In this document: positions 19,287 through 29,300 of the stretch, one piece after another
How positions within the stretch are numbered: position 1 is the first letter of the stretch
How the letters are laid out: the number at the start of each line of letters is the position of its first letter
Notes under the pieces: model-generated
The model's input: the letters and a program-made list of their open reading frames with translations, nothing else
Told to the model about the DNA's origin: nothing
Database searches by the model: none
Made by a program: the position numbers and the translations under genes
Origin: Thermoplasmata archaeon
GTDB taxonomy: Archaea > Thermoplasmatota > Thermoplasmata > Lutacidiplasmatales > UBA184
Direction of reading: 5' to 3'
DNA length: 64,000 nucleotides
NCBI GenBank assembly: GCA_022750155.1
Contig: JAKIWG010000006.1
Span: forward strand, 34,008 to 98,007

Positions 19287-20635
19287 CGCGCCCGGGCAAT
19301 CAGCTCCGGGTCGATGTCGTCCTGAGTCAAGTGGTACACGAGTCGGTACCCCGCCTCGGTCCGGGCGCGAGACCACCGGCGCTCGGCGACTAGAGCCGTC
19401 CCCGCGAGGGCGACCAGCCCGAGCACGAGAAGGACCGGAGAGGCCCAGCCGCCGGTCCCCACGGCGGGAAGCAAGCCCCCGCCGGGCGTGCCGCCGGACG
19501 CGGACGCCCCGACCGAGACCGGAGGCAACGTCTCGGACCAAACGTGGCCGACGCCGTCCCGCACGGTCAGCCGCGGGGTGAAACTCCCCGCGCTCGCATA
19601 GGTGTGGGTGGAGAGGCCGCCATTCACCCCGGAGCCGGAGGTGCCGTCCCCGAAGAACCACTCGAGGGAGTACGGCGGAGATCCGCCGGAGATCTGGGTC
19701 TGGAAGGCGACGGTGAGCGGACCGCCTCCGGGGGGCGACGCTTGGTGAGTATGGACCATCAGCGGAGGCGAGGCCGTTACGTCGACCGCCGCGGTGGCAC
19801 CGGCCAGGGCCCCGTCCGCATCGGTCATCAACGCCGAGGCAGAGTAGTTCCCCGTGCGATTGTACACCCATGAAAGGGTCCAGATGCCGGTCCAGTTGAC
19901 CGAGGCGTTGGTCACACACTTTCCGGGCTCGGGGCAGATCGTCATCCGATATGGCGAGGCCCCGCCGAGGACTTCCCCGGTGAGATTGTAGGTCGAGGGA
20001 GCGCCCCCCGGGCTGACCACGAGCTCGAAGATGGGGGCGACCACCTGGACGAGGAGCCAGTAGGTGGAGAACGCACCGGACGCATTCGATAGTGTTCCGG
20101 TGAGGTTGTAGGTGCCTCCCGCCGTGTACGTGTAGTAGAAGGAGTAGGCGCCGAGACCGGACCAGTTGCGGGTCACCGTGCACGACCCGGAGACCGGACA
20201 GACCGTGAGCGTGAACGGTCCCGAGCCGTTCGGCACCGGTCCGAGACACCCTGAGGTGTAGAACCCGCCGCTCCAGTTCCCGCCGCAGGCCGTTGCCTGC
20301 AGATACGTCTTCAGCGGAGCGAAGCCGTAGGTGGGCGTCGCGAGGATTTCCAAGGCGAACGGGTTCGTTGAACTGCTGGGGGATCCCCCCGAGGTCGGGC
20401 CCCCCGAAGAGGAGTTCCCCGAGCCGTTGGCGATGCTGTTGGCGGACCCGCCGGAGGAGTGGTTGAACGGGCCGTCGAACGCCCCCCGGACGTCCACGGC
20501 CGGGGGGGCGAGGGGGCGAGTCGGAAAGGCCGTGCCCGCGAGCACCAGGGAAAGGAGGGGGAGGATGGCAAGGGCGACCCATGGTGCCGGGTGCGGAGCC
20601 CACCTAGGGCGACGGGGCCGGCACATCGCGGTCAT
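19283..20635 (-). CDS. PKD-domain surface protein with C-terminal TM
   Basis: 450 aa; PKD motif VAFQTQISGGSPPYSLEWFFGDGTSGSG...THTYASAGSFTPRLTVRD; TM LLVLGLVALAGTALVA; overlaps the 19286 gene start by 4 nt. Confidence 0.8.
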   Translation of the reverse strand: MTAMCRPRRPRWAPHPAPWVALAILPLLSLVLAGTAFPTRPLAPPAVDVRGAFDGPFNHSSGGSANSIANGSGNSSSGGPTSGGSPSSSTNPFALEILATPTYGFAPLKTYLQATACGGNWSGGFYTSGCLGPVPNGSGPFTLTVCPVSGSCTVTRNWSGLGAYSFYYTYTAGGTYNLTGTLSNASGAFSTYWLLVQVVAPIFELVVSPGGAPSTYNLTGEVLGGASPYRMTICPEPGKCVTNASVNWTGIWTLSWVYNRTGNYSASALMTDADGALAGATAAVDVTASPPLMVHTHQASPPGGGPLTVAFQTQISGGSPPYSLEWFFGDGTSGSGVNGGLSTHTYASAGSFTPRLTVRDGVGHVWSETLPPVSVGASASGGTPGGGLLPAVGTGGWASPVLLVLGLVALAGTALVAERRWSRARTEAGYRLVYHLTQDDIDPELIARAR

Positions 20636-20716
20636 CGGACTCCTTGGGGGCGGCCGCGGTTAAGAACCCCCGCCCGAGATACGACGTGGGTACACCGCGA
20701 GGCGGCCGGGCGAGGT

Positions 20717-21556
20717 CTACTTCGACCCCGTTCGGGGGGCACCGTGGGACGCGGTCGCCGCATCGGCCAGCCCTGCCAGGATCGGCCCCCGTGCCCGCCA
20801 GGCGCGCCGCTCGGCCGTCCAGTACCGGGTCTGGTGGCGGGTGAAACGGGCGCACCGGTGGGTCCATGGGAACGGATACTGGACGTCCCAGAGGACGAGG
20901 GGCTCCGGTTCGGCCAGCGGGAGGGCGAGGCGCCGGTGCCCCTCCAGTGCCCGGGAGAGCTCCGCCGCGGTCAGCCGTCCCGCCTCCAGCGCCCGCAGTG
21001 CCGAGACCATCTTTCGCACCATCCCCCAGACGAAGGAGGGTGCGCGGATCTCGATCTCGATCACCTCCGGGTCCCGCCCGATCGTCACTCCGGTGACCTC
21101 CCGCCACAGGGGGACCGACCCGGGTACCTTTCGGCCGAAGGAGCGGACGTCGATCCGCCCCACCAGGCGCTGCGCCCACTCCCGGTACCGATCGCCGACC
21201 GTCGGCGGGCCGACCTCGAAGAATCGGTACACCCGCGATTCGGCCGCGCGGACGTTCCAGTTGGAGGGGGCCGGGGCGGCGTGGGTGAAGAACATCTCCG
21301 GCGCGACCCCGTTGAGCGCTCTCAGCAAATCCCCCGGCGGGAGCGGGGAGGTGAGGAGCAGGGCGTTGCCGACGGCGCTGACCCCGCGGTCGGTCCGGCT
21401 CGCCACGGGGACCCCGCGGGGATCCTGGGGCGTCGCGATCCCCAATCGGCCGAGGCCCTCCTGGAGCACCCCCTCGACGGTCCGGTGACCGGGCTGTCGG
21501 GCCCAGCCGGCGAATGGGCGGCCGTCGTACCCGAAGCGGACCAGCCACCTCGTAGG
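20717..21556 (-). CDS. truA: tRNA pseudouridine synthase A (TruA family)
   Basis: WLVRFGYDGRPFAGWARQPGHRTVEGVLQEGL, ASRTDRGVSAVGN, FVWGMVRKMVSAL. Family N-terminus extends upstream of the annotated GTG (21469) with no ATG/GTG/TTG in frame, so the start is uncertain. Confidence 0.82.
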   Translation of the reverse strand, partial: PTRWLVRFGYDGRPFAGWARQPGHRTVEGVLQEGLGRLGIATPQDPRGVPVASRTDRGVSAVGNALLLTSPLPPGDLLRALNGVAPEMFFTHAAPAPSNWNVRAAESRVYRFFEVGPPTVGDRYREWAQRLVGRIDVRSFGRKVPGSVPLWREVTGVTIGRDPEVIEIEIRAPSFVWGMVRKMVSALRALEAGRLTAAELSRALEGHRRLALPLAEPEPLVLWDVQYPFPWTHRCARFTRHQTRYWTAERRAWRARGPILAGLADAATASHGAPRTGSK

Positions 21557-21578
21557 GGCCGTCGTGGTGATCCCCCGA

Positions 21579-22208
21579 TCAGGACCGAGGGCGCTTCGCC
21601 TTGACCGGGAGGGCCGCGGCCGGCGGGGCGTCGGGGACGACCACCGGGGCCACGGCTTCGCTCGGCCCCGTCGGGCGCTCCAGAAGCCGTCGGAACGTGT
21701 CGAAGTGCCGGATGAACGGGTCGGCGCGACGGCGCTCCTCGAGCTCGCCCAACGCGATCTCGTAGAGCGCCTTGGACTTCGCGTCCCCTTCGCGAGCGCG
21801 GACCGCGTACACGCAGAGCAACTGGTACTGGGCGAGGACGATCGCGTCGGTGCGCGGCGTGCTCATGTCCCCCTTCCGGGGTCGGTAGACCTTGTCGATC
21901 GGGATCTTCGCCGCGATCGCCTTGCGGTGGGAGAACCCGAGGTACCTCCCCTGCCCAACCACGCGCGTCACCTCCCCGACCTTGCCCTGGAAGCTGTTTG
22001 TGAGCCGGTCGACCTCGCGCCAGCACCACAGTCCGAACCCGTAGTCCCCTTCGAGGTACGCCTCCCACGCCTGGCCGTACAGGTTCGCCTCCTGCTCCTC
22101 GGCGGAGAGCTCCGGGAGCAGGGCGGCCCTCCAATCGGCGATGAGCACGTCCACGCGCATCGTCGGGGAGAGCTCCCGGAACGTCGGCACCGGCGCGGGT
22201 TCCGTCAC
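21579..22208 (-). CDS. Hypothetical protein
   Basis: 209 aa; codon-consistent, adjacent to truA. Confidence 0.6.
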   Translation of the reverse strand: MTEPAPVPTFRELSPTMRVDVLIADWRAALLPELSAEEQEANLYGQAWEAYLEGDYGFGLWCWREVDRLTNSFQGKVGEVTRVVGQGRYLGFSHRKAIAAKIPIDKVYRPRKGDMSTPRTDAIVLAQYQLLCVYAVRAREGDAKSKALYEIALGELEERRRADPFIRHFDTFRRLLERPTGPSEAVAPVVVPDAPPAAALPVKAKRPRS

Positions 22209-22259
22209 GGCCCCCGCGACCGCACCCGGAAGATAGCGTCTTCCGGGTCGGAGACCGGT

Positions 22260-23816
22260 TCACGCGGGCTCGGCGTTCTGTTGGACCCGGACCCCGCCAC
22301 GCCACGTCTCGGCGACGGCTCCGCGTCCGGCTTCGACGGCCCGCTCCAGGGAATCGGTCCGAAGGAGGAGGAGGTCGCCGGGAGCCCCGACCTCCAGCGA
22401 CCCCAAGCCAGGCTCCTCCAGCGCGGCCCCCCCGCCGACGGTGTACAGTTGGATCGCGGCCTCGGCGGTCAACTGCTCGGAGGCCGCCGGCACCCATCGG
22501 CCGATGCTCCGGTCCCCCCGGTGGACCGCAGCGGCGATCCCGGTCCACGGGTCGAGCGGCTCCACGGGCGCGTCGCTCGACCCGGCGAGCCGGTACCCCC
22601 GCTCCGAGAGCGATCGGAACGCGTAGGCGAATCGGGCCCTCACGGCGCCGAGCCGCTCCGGGAGCCACGAGTCGCTCACGACGAACCGGGGCTGGACGAC
22701 TAGGTGTGGTCGCACGCGGTCGAGAAGGGGGTAGAGGTTCGGGGGGAGCAGGGAGGCGTGCTCGATGCGGGGGGTGGGGCCCCCGTAGCCGAGTTGCAGG
22801 AGCCGAAGCGCCCGGTAGACCGCCCGGTCGCCGATGGCGTGGATGGCGACCTGCAGACCGAGCTCTCCGGCGATCGCGATCTCGTCGGCGAGCTCGTCGG
22901 AGGATCCGACCGGGAACCCGACCTCGTCCGGCCGGTCGGTGTACGGCTCCGAGAGCCACGCCGTATGGGCGCCGAACGACCCGTCGCTGATCGCCTTCAC
23001 CCCGCTCAACCGGACCAGGCCCCCGGCCCATTCCCTCGGCCCGCTCGAGACCTCTCTTCGTGCAGACACGTCGACGTAGAATCGGACCCGCACCGGGGGA
23101 GGGGCGGAGGTCGCCCTCTCGGCGAAGGAGCGGAGCTCGACCGCCCCCACGGACATCGAGGCGACCGTCGTCAGGCCGAACGACGAGGCCTCGAGGAGGA
23201 TCCGGTCCGCCTCCTCCGGGCGCGCCGAAAGGGCCCGCTGGCGGATCGGGCCGAGGCCGGTCATCGCCTCGTCGAGGAGGACGCCGGTCGTGCCACCCTG
23301 GGGATCGTGGACGATGCGTCCCCCGGCCGGATCGTCGGTGGAAGGAGCGACCCGAAGGGCAGAGAGCACTGGAGCGTTCACGAGAGCGGCGTGGCCGCAT
23401 ACCCGGTAGAGCACGACTTCGCGTTCCGGGAAGGCCCGGTCGAGTGCTTCGCGGGTCGGGTACGTTCCCCCCTCCATCCGCTCCTGGTCCCAGCCCCGCC
23501 CGATCACGGGACCGGCGGGATGGTCGACCGCCCAGGCCGTACATCGCTCGACGATCTCCCGTTCGCTTCGGACCCCGGCGAGTCGGACGCCGACCCGCTC
23601 GAGGGCGATCCCGCTCAGGTGCAGATGGGCGTCGATGAGGCCGGGGATCACGAAGTGGCCGTGGAGGTCGACCCGGTCGGCGGCGTTCGGAGCGGCCCGG
23701 CGGACCTCCGCGTCCGTCCCGGCCGCCACCACGCGGCTCCCGTCGAGGACGACCGCTTCCACGAAGCGGTGGCCCGTGAAGACCCGGCCCCCGTGAAACA
23801 GCGTGCCGCCCCCCAT
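22260..23816 (-). CDS. Amidohydrolase (YtcJ-like, TIM-barrel)
   Basis: Start MGGGTLFHGGRVFTGHRFVEAVVLDGSRVVAAG; VIPGLIDAHLHLSGIAL, VAIHAIGDRAVYRAL, RLAGSSDAPVEPLDPWTGIAAAV. Confidence 0.9.
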   Translation of the reverse strand: MGGGTLFHGGRVFTGHRFVEAVVLDGSRVVAAGTDAEVRRAAPNAADRVDLHGHFVIPGLIDAHLHLSGIALERVGVRLAGVRSEREIVERCTAWAVDHPAGPVIGRGWDQERMEGGTYPTREALDRAFPEREVVLYRVCGHAALVNAPVLSALRVAPSTDDPAGGRIVHDPQGGTTGVLLDEAMTGLGPIRQRALSARPEEADRILLEASSFGLTTVASMSVGAVELRSFAERATSAPPPVRVRFYVDVSARREVSSGPREWAGGLVRLSGVKAISDGSFGAHTAWLSEPYTDRPDEVGFPVGSSDELADEIAIAGELGLQVAIHAIGDRAVYRALRLLQLGYGGPTPRIEHASLLPPNLYPLLDRVRPHLVVQPRFVVSDSWLPERLGAVRARFAYAFRSLSERGYRLAGSSDAPVEPLDPWTGIAAAVHRGDRSIGRWVPAASEQLTAEAAIQLYTVGGGAALEEPGLGSLEVGAPGDLLLLRTDSLERAVEAGRGAVAETWRGGVRVQQNAEPA

Positions 23817-23908
23817 CGGTCGTTCCCCACCCAACCGACTGGCCTTTACCCTGTGGGGGGAGCGGGGGCTCCCTCGTGGGCTGCGGGCCGGCCGCGGGCG
23901 CCCTCGGC

Positions 23909-25393
23909 CTACACGTCGAGGTAGCGGTAGAACTCGTACGGGTGCGGCCGCAGGTTGAGCTGGAGCTGCTCCTCCCGCTTCATCTCGTGCCAGATGTCGA
24001 GGACCGAGCTCCCGAAGACGGGTCGCAGGAACGCGTCGTCCGACGAGAGGCACTCGAGCGCCTCCCCGAGCGACCCGGGGAGCTCCCGGATCCCCAACTC
24101 CTTGCGGCGCGCCGGGGCGAGCTTGTAGATGTCCATGTCGACTGGCGCCGGTGGCTCGAGCTTCCGCCGGATCCCGTCGAGACCGGCGAGGGCCAGGGCG
24201 GCCTCGGTCAGGTAGATGTTCGCCGCGGAGTCCGGCGTCCGATACTCGACCCGCTTGGCGGCCGGTCTCCCGCGGTGGTAGAACGGGATGCGGACGTTCG
24301 CCGACCGGTTCGACCGGCTCCAGGCAATGAACACGGGGGCCTCGTAGCCCGGGACCAGACGTCGGTAGGAGTTCGTCGTCGGGTTGGTGATCGCGCAGAG
24401 CGCCCGCGAGTGCTCGAGCAGCCCGCCGACGTAGTATCGGCACGTCTGGCTGACCTCGGCGTACGGGTCCTGCGCGTCGAAGAACGTGTTCTGGCCGGCG
24501 CTCCAGAGCGACTGGTTCATGTGCATGCCGATCCCGTTGTCGCCGAAGATCGGCTTCGGCATGAACGAGGCGACCTTGCCGTGCTGGTGGGCCACGTTCT
24601 TGATCACGTAATGGACGTCTTGGACGTGGTCGGCGGCCGGCAGCATGTCGTCGAACCGGATGTTGATCTCGCCCTGCCCCGCCGTCGCCACCTCGTGGTG
24701 GTGGGCATCCATCGTGATGTGGAAGCTGTCGGCGAGGATGTTGCAGATCTCGCTCCGCATCCCCTCGAGCGCGTCGTGGGGCGCGGCCCGATGGTATCCC
24801 TCTTTGAAACGGATCGACCCGTGGCCGTCGGCCGTCTGCCACGGCGCTTCCGAGCTGTCGATGGCGTAGCCGGCGCCCCCCCAGGCGTCGCGGACCGCGT
24901 GGGCTGAGGGGAGCAGCCGGACCGAATCGAATACGAAGAACTCGACCTCCGGCCCCCAGTACGACCGGTCGTAGCCGTGCTGGGCCAGCACTTCTCCCGC
25001 GCGGCGGGCGATCCCCCGCGGGTCGTGGGAGTATGCCTCCTTGCTCGCGCCCACCAGGATGTCGCAAATGAAGCGGGCCGTACCCCCGTGCTCCGACTGC
25101 CACGGTACCACTCCGAACGTCGAGGAGTCCGGCACGAGGATCATGTCGGACTCGAAGATCTCCCGGAATCCGCGGACCGAGGAGCCATCCAGCTTGGGGA
25201 CTCCGGAGACGAACGACTCGGGCTCGAGGGTATCGGACGGGATGTGGATGTGGTTGAACCCGCCCAGGAGGTCGGTGTAGAACAGCTCGGTCCATCGGAG
25301 CTTTTGGGCCCGGACCTGATCGAGCACCTCCGCACCGCGTGCGAGCCGGTCGTCCTGCTCCATGGTCCCACTGCGTCCGGTTGCCTGTGCCAT
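23909..25393 (-). CDS. glnA: Glutamine synthetase
   Basis: GPEVEFFVFD, MDAHHHEVATAGQGEINIRFDDML, MPKPIFGDNGIGMHMNQSLW, NRSANVRIPFY. Confidence 0.95.
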   Translation of the reverse strand: MAQATGRSGTMEQDDRLARGAEVLDQVRAQKLRWTELFYTDLLGGFNHIHIPSDTLEPESFVSGVPKLDGSSVRGFREIFESDMILVPDSSTFGVVPWQSEHGGTARFICDILVGASKEAYSHDPRGIARRAGEVLAQHGYDRSYWGPEVEFFVFDSVRLLPSAHAVRDAWGGAGYAIDSSEAPWQTADGHGSIRFKEGYHRAAPHDALEGMRSEICNILADSFHITMDAHHHEVATAGQGEINIRFDDMLPAADHVQDVHYVIKNVAHQHGKVASFMPKPIFGDNGIGMHMNQSLWSAGQNTFFDAQDPYAEVSQTCRYYVGGLLEHSRALCAITNPTTNSYRRLVPGYEAPVFIAWSRSNRSANVRIPFYHRGRPAAKRVEYRTPDSAANIYLTEAALALAGLDGIRRKLEPPAPVDMDIYKLAPARRKELGIRELPGSLGEALECLSSDDAFLRPVFGSSVLDIWHEMKREEQLQLNLRPHPYEFYRYLDV

Positions 25394-25449
25394 GACGTCC
25401 CCGGCCTCCCGACGAGGTCCCTCTACTTCAATGCGACCCCGGCGAGATT

Positions 25450-25491
25450 GGACACACGTCCATCTATTGGGTAGAAAACGTTAATTTCATC
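25450..25491. promoter_or_regulatory. Divergent glnA/lrp intergenic control region with short palindromes
   Basis: GGACACACGTCC (25450-25461) and an AT-rich GAAAACGTTAATTTC segment between divergent starts at 25393 and 25509. Confidence 0.4.
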
Positions 25492-25508
25492 CGACATGTT
25501 ATTCCGCT

Positions 25509-26003
25509 GTGAGACGAACGTCCATCCTCGACGGGCTCGACCGGGCGATCCTGACGGAACTGAACATCGATGCCCGGCGCAGCCACCGTGAGATCGCCCA
25601 TCGTCTGAAGGTCTCCCCCACGACCATCAGCAATCGCGTCGGGCGGCTCGAGCACGACGGGGTGATCAAGGGCTACATTCCGGTCCTCGACGACGAGCTC
25701 GTCGGATGGGACCTTTCCGCCACGATCGGGATCCGCATCTCCAAGGGCAAGCTGCGGGAAGTGGAGGAGCGATTGGCGAAGGACCCGAGGGCCTACGCGA
25801 TCTACGACGTCACCGGCGACTTCGACGCGCTCCTCATCGGCCGATTCCGGGACCGACGCGACCTCGACCGGTTCGTCAAGCACGCCCTGCAGGACCCCCA
25901 GGTCGAACGCACGAACACCCAGGTCGTGCTCAATCGGGTGAAGGAGGACCGGCGCGTTCCGGTCTCGACCCGCCCGGACGAGCGTCCCCCCGGAAACGCC
26001 TAA
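25509..26003 (+). CDS. Lrp/AsnC family transcriptional regulator
   Basis: LDRAILTELNIDARRSHREIAHRLKVSPTTISNRVGRLEHDGVIKGY, then RAM-like ligand domain. Confidence 0.92.
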   Translation: MRRTSILDGLDRAILTELNIDARRSHREIAHRLKVSPTTISNRVGRLEHDGVIKGYIPVLDDELVGWDLSATIGIRISKGKLREVEERLAKDPRAYAIYDVTGDFDALLIGRFRDRRDLDRFVKHALQDPQVERTNTQVVLNRVKEDRRVPVSTRPDERPPGNA

Positions 26004-26040
26004 GAGCTCCGGGCCTCGTGTCCGGAGTGGGGGGAGGGCG

Positions 26041-26856
26041 ATGAGCTGGGGATTGCAGAACCGCCTGTCCCGGATGTTTCCGACCCGTTCGGGTCACACC
26101 GTGATGCTGGCGGTCGACCACGGCTATTTCATGGGACCGACCCGCCGGCTCGAGAATGCGCGCGCCACGATCACCCCCCTCGCGCCGTACGCCGACGCCC
26201 TCGCGCTCACGCGCGGGATCCTCCGGACGAGCGTGCCGAGCGATTGCCCCACTCCGATCGTCCTTCGGGTGAGCGGCGGGGCGACGATCCTCCAGGAGGA
26301 CCTCTCCGATGAGACGATCACGACGCCGATCGCTGAGGCCGTCCGCCTGAACTCGAGCGCCGTCGCGCTCTCGGTGTTCGTCGGGTCCCCTCACGAGCAC
26401 CAGACCCTCGCCTCCCTCGCGGACCTCGTCTCCGACGGGGAGGAGGCGGGCATGCCGGTGATGGCCATCACGGCCGTAGGCAAGGAGCTCGACAAGCGGG
26501 ACGCCCGCTACCTCTCCCTCGCCTGCCGAGTGTCGGCCGAGCTCGGTGCCCATCTGGTCAAGACGTACTACTGCGACGGGTTCGAGAAGGTGGTCGAATC
26601 CTGTCCTGTGCCGCTGGTCGTCGCGGGGGGCCCGAAGATGGAGAACGACCGGCAGGCGCTGGAGCTCGCGCACAGCGCGATTTCGCTCGGCGCGAAGGGG
26701 ATCGACATGGGCCGAAACATCTGGCAATCGGACCATCCCGTCGCGATGCTCAAGGCGCTCCGCGCCGTCGTCCACGACCAGGCCACCGTGGACGAGGCGC
26801 TCGACGTCCTGAACGGCGAGAAAGACCGCCACGTGCCCCATCCGCTGGCGACCTGA
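26041..26856 (+). CDS. lsrF: Class I aldolase/LsrF-type thiolase (DeoC/LacD superfamily)
   Basis: LAVDHGYFMGPTRRLE, VKTYYCDGFEKVV, PLVVAGGPKMENDRQALELAHSAISLGAKGIDMGRNIWQSDHPVAMLKALRAVVH. Confidence 0.88.
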   Translation: MSWGLQNRLSRMFPTRSGHTVMLAVDHGYFMGPTRRLENARATITPLAPYADALALTRGILRTSVPSDCPTPIVLRVSGGATILQEDLSDETITTPIAEAVRLNSSAVALSVFVGSPHEHQTLASLADLVSDGEEAGMPVMAITAVGKELDKRDARYLSLACRVSAELGAHLVKTYYCDGFEKVVESCPVPLVVAGGPKMENDRQALELAHSAISLGAKGIDMGRNIWQSDHPVAMLKALRAVVHDQATVDEALDVLNGEKDRHVPHPLAT

Positions 26857-26919
26857 GCCGTCGAGGGGATCGGCCGATTCGCAGACCTTATCCCCGCCGT
26901 CCGATACGAAGGCGGGCCT

Positions 26920-27004
26920 GCGGGGATTGCCAAGCTTGGTCAAAGGCGCCAGATTCAGGGTCTGGTCTCGTAGGAGTTCGTGGGTTCGAATCCCTCTCCC
27001 CGCA
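26920..27004 (+). tRNA. tRNA-Leu(CAG)
   Basis: Acceptor GCGGGGA/TCCCCGC, anticodon arm CCAGA-TTCAGGG-TCTGG (anticodon CAG), long variable arm, T-loop TTCGAAT; no CCA encoded, no intron. Confidence 0.95.
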
Positions 27005-27336
27005 CCCGAACTTCTTGGGATTGCGCCCTCGACACCTACGGCCGAGAGTCCCAATCCCGTCCTAGACGAACCCGGGGGGCGCCTCCGAATTCTCCGTACC
27101 CGACCCTGGTGGGAATGGTGGACGCATCGAATCGCAACGGGTTTCGACCCCGTGGAAACGCCGGGTCGGAGGGGCGGAGGATCCCGGCCCCCCTTCGGGC
27201 TCGTCCTCCGCTCCGCCCCCTGGAAGAGGAGTCCCGGGCGCGCGCTGACTTCAAGGATTCTCACCGCGATGCGCACTCGCGCATCGGCGTGCGCACTCGG
27301 CCCTCGGACGACTCCTCGCTCCGGGGGGGACCGAGC

Positions 27337-27345
27337 GATATATAT
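27337..27345 (+). promoter_or_regulatory. TATA box of phosphoesterase gene
   Basis: GATATATAT about 29 nt upstream of ATG 27370. Confidence 0.6.
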
Positions 27346-27369
27346 CGGGAATCCGACGATTTCCCTACC

Positions 27370-28443
27370 ATGCCCGCGCGAGGCCGCTCGGCCCCCCGAC
27401 CGGCCGCCGCCGTCCCCGGCGCATGGCCGATCTCAAGCATCGTGATCGTCTTCCAGGAGAATCACACCTACGACAACTACTTCGGGACCTACCCGAGGGG
27501 CGACGGGACCTCCGGAAAGCCGATCGCCCTTCCCGCGGTCCCCGGGGGTCCTCCCAGCGTCACGCCGTTCCACGCGTCCAACCCTCCGTCGAGCGACCTC
27601 AACCACAGCTGGCCGACGGCCCACGCCGACTACGACGGCGGCAAGATGGACGGGTTCGTCTACGCGGAGCGGACCTCGGAGACGATGGGAGTCTACTACG
27701 GGAGCGACATCCCGCGGTACTTCGCCGCCGCCGACGAGTACGTGCTCTGCGACCGGTACTTCTCCTCCGTCATGAGCCAGAGCGCGCCCAACCACCTCCA
27801 CCTCCTGGCCGGGACCGCGGGTGGACTCCTCGACAACCACGTTCCGGCGACGTTGCCGTTTCCGCCCATCTTCGAGCAGCTGGACGCGAAGAATGTCTCC
27901 TGGGGACTCTACAGCGACTACACGAACTGGTACACGAGCTTCGACTACGTCCAGCGGAACGCCCCGGCGCGGGCGCGAATTCGGTCGGCCGCGCAGTTCG
28001 AGAAGGACCTGGCGGGGGGAAGCCTCCCCCAGGTATCTTGGATCATGGGGGCCGGCCACAATGCCACGGAGCACCCCACCGAGGACATCACGGTCGGCGA
28101 AACGTTGGTCGCCGACCAGATCGTCAACCCGATCGGACGGAGCGGTTACTGGAAGGGCGTGGCGATCTTCATCACATGGGACGACTACGGCGGACGCTAC
28201 GACCACGTCGCCCCACCCGTCGTCGACCAGTGGGGCTACGGGTTCCGGGTCCCCTGCCTGGTCGTTTCCCCTTACGCCCGGCCCGCCTTCATCGACTCGA
28301 CGGTCCACGACCACACGTCGATCCTCCGGTTCGTGGAGAACCAGTACGGATTGACCCCACTGAGCACGCGGGACCGGAACGCGGACGACATGACCTCGGC
28401 GTTCGATTTCACCGTCCCGGGACGGCCGTTCGTGCCGATCTGA
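27370..28443 (+). CDS. Phosphoesterase family protein (acid phosphatase/phospholipase C superfamily)
   Basis: [65 protein letters not shown]. Confidence 0.9.
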   Translation: MPARGRSAPRPAAAVPGAWPISSIVIVFQENHTYDNYFGTYPRGDGTSGKPIALPAVPGGPPSVTPFHASNPPSSDLNHSWPTAHADYDGGKMDGFVYAERTSETMGVYYGSDIPRYFAAADEYVLCDRYFSSVMSQSAPNHLHLLAGTAGGLLDNHVPATLPFPPIFEQLDAKNVSWGLYSDYTNWYTSFDYVQRNAPARARIRSAAQFEKDLAGGSLPQVSWIMGAGHNATEHPTEDITVGETLVADQIVNPIGRSGYWKGVAIFITWDDYGGRYDHVAPPVVDQWGYGFRVPCLVVSPYARPAFIDSTVHDHTSILRFVENQYGLTPLSTRDRNADDMTSAFDFTVPGRPFVPI

Positions 28444-28580
28444 CCGTTAGGCAGGGCCCCCAGCGCCTGACCCGCGCCGTCCGTGCCCTCGCGACCCTTG
28501 TGCGGGGCTCGAGGTTTCCACGTGGGAGCATGCCCTCGAGTGAGGGGTCGAGCAATCCACCGATCCGCGGCCCGTACTCC

Positions 28581-29300
28581 CTAGGCCGGCGGCGCGTAGA
28601 CACACGCCGCGGCCGATGCCGGATGTGCCAGCGCCTCGGCCGGCTGGACGATCCCGTTCATGAAGTAGGCATATTGCACGGTGGTCGGGAACTGCGCGTC
28701 GCCGCCGATCCACGCATCGTTCGCGTCGAAGTAGTCCCGGTAGACCACGCCGAAGTTGGAGCACGGGTCGCCGACCTCCGGGTTCGAAGAATCCGCACGG
28801 GGGTCGACCACGAGTTCGGCGATCTCATGGGAGAGCGCGAGGGCGTAGACGTCCGCGGCGTCGTCCAACGTGAACCCGGACCCGCCCGCATTCACGGTGA
28901 GGTACGGTAGACTGGCGAGGCTGTGGTACCCGAGTATCCCGAGCGTCCCTCGGGCGTCGGTGTTCAGCACACCGGTCGGGGGATTGAAGACGGCGAGCGC
29001 GTCGGTCGAAGGGACGGCGTTCCCCCTCGCGTACTGGTTCAGCCACCCTTGGAGGTCGGCGTCCCCATAGGTGTAGAATCCACTGGCGGCGTCCTTCGAT
29101 CCCCCAAGCGGGGCCGAGAGGATCCCGAGATTCGGGTCGACGGCGACCTGGTTCGGACCGTACAGTCGGGCGTACGCGGAGGTGTGCGGCACGATTCGGC
29201 GGGCGTACTCGACCGCCCGCGTGTAGTCTCCCGCGTTGACCGCGAAGGTCGACCCGTTTGGCGCCTGAAAGGTCAGCTGGACGAAATGGATCGTGCCCAT
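28581..29300 (-). CDS. Putative HEIAE-motif protein, possible metal-dependent hydrolase
   Basis: Start MGTIHFVQLTFQAPNGSTF (uncertain); ALALSHEIAELVVDPRADSSNPEVGDPCSNFG. Confidence 0.6.
   Translation of the reverse strand: MGTIHFVQLTFQAPNGSTFAVNAGDYTRAVEYARRIVPHTSAYARLYGPNQVAVDPNLGILSAPLGGSKDAASGFYTYGDADLQGWLNQYARGNAVPSTDALAVFNPPTGVLNTDARGTLGILGYHSLASLPYLTVNAGGSGFTLDDAADVYALALSHEIAELVVDPRADSSNPEVGDPCSNFGVVYRDYFDANDAWIGGDAQFPTTVQYAYFMNGIVQPAEALAHPASAAACVYAPPA

Noticed and set aside
17875-19299. Upstream extension of the 725-aa minus-strand ORF
   Set aside because: Out-of-frame overlap with the PKD-wHTH gene; the signal peptide start is at 17874.
19287-20603. N-terminal extension of the 877-aa minus-strand ORF
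   Set aside because: Arg/Gly-rich shadow of the 450-aa PKD gene; GTG at 19286 gives a clean start with signal peptide.
21322-23544. 740-aa minus-strand ORF
   Set aside because: Arg/Gly/Pro-rich shadow frame spanning truA, the 209-aa gene and the amidohydrolase.
23817-25295. N-terminal 490 codons of the 1011-aa minus-strand ORF 22260..25295
   Set aside because: Arg/Pro-rich shadow frame overlapping glnA; the amidohydrolase begins at ATG 23816.
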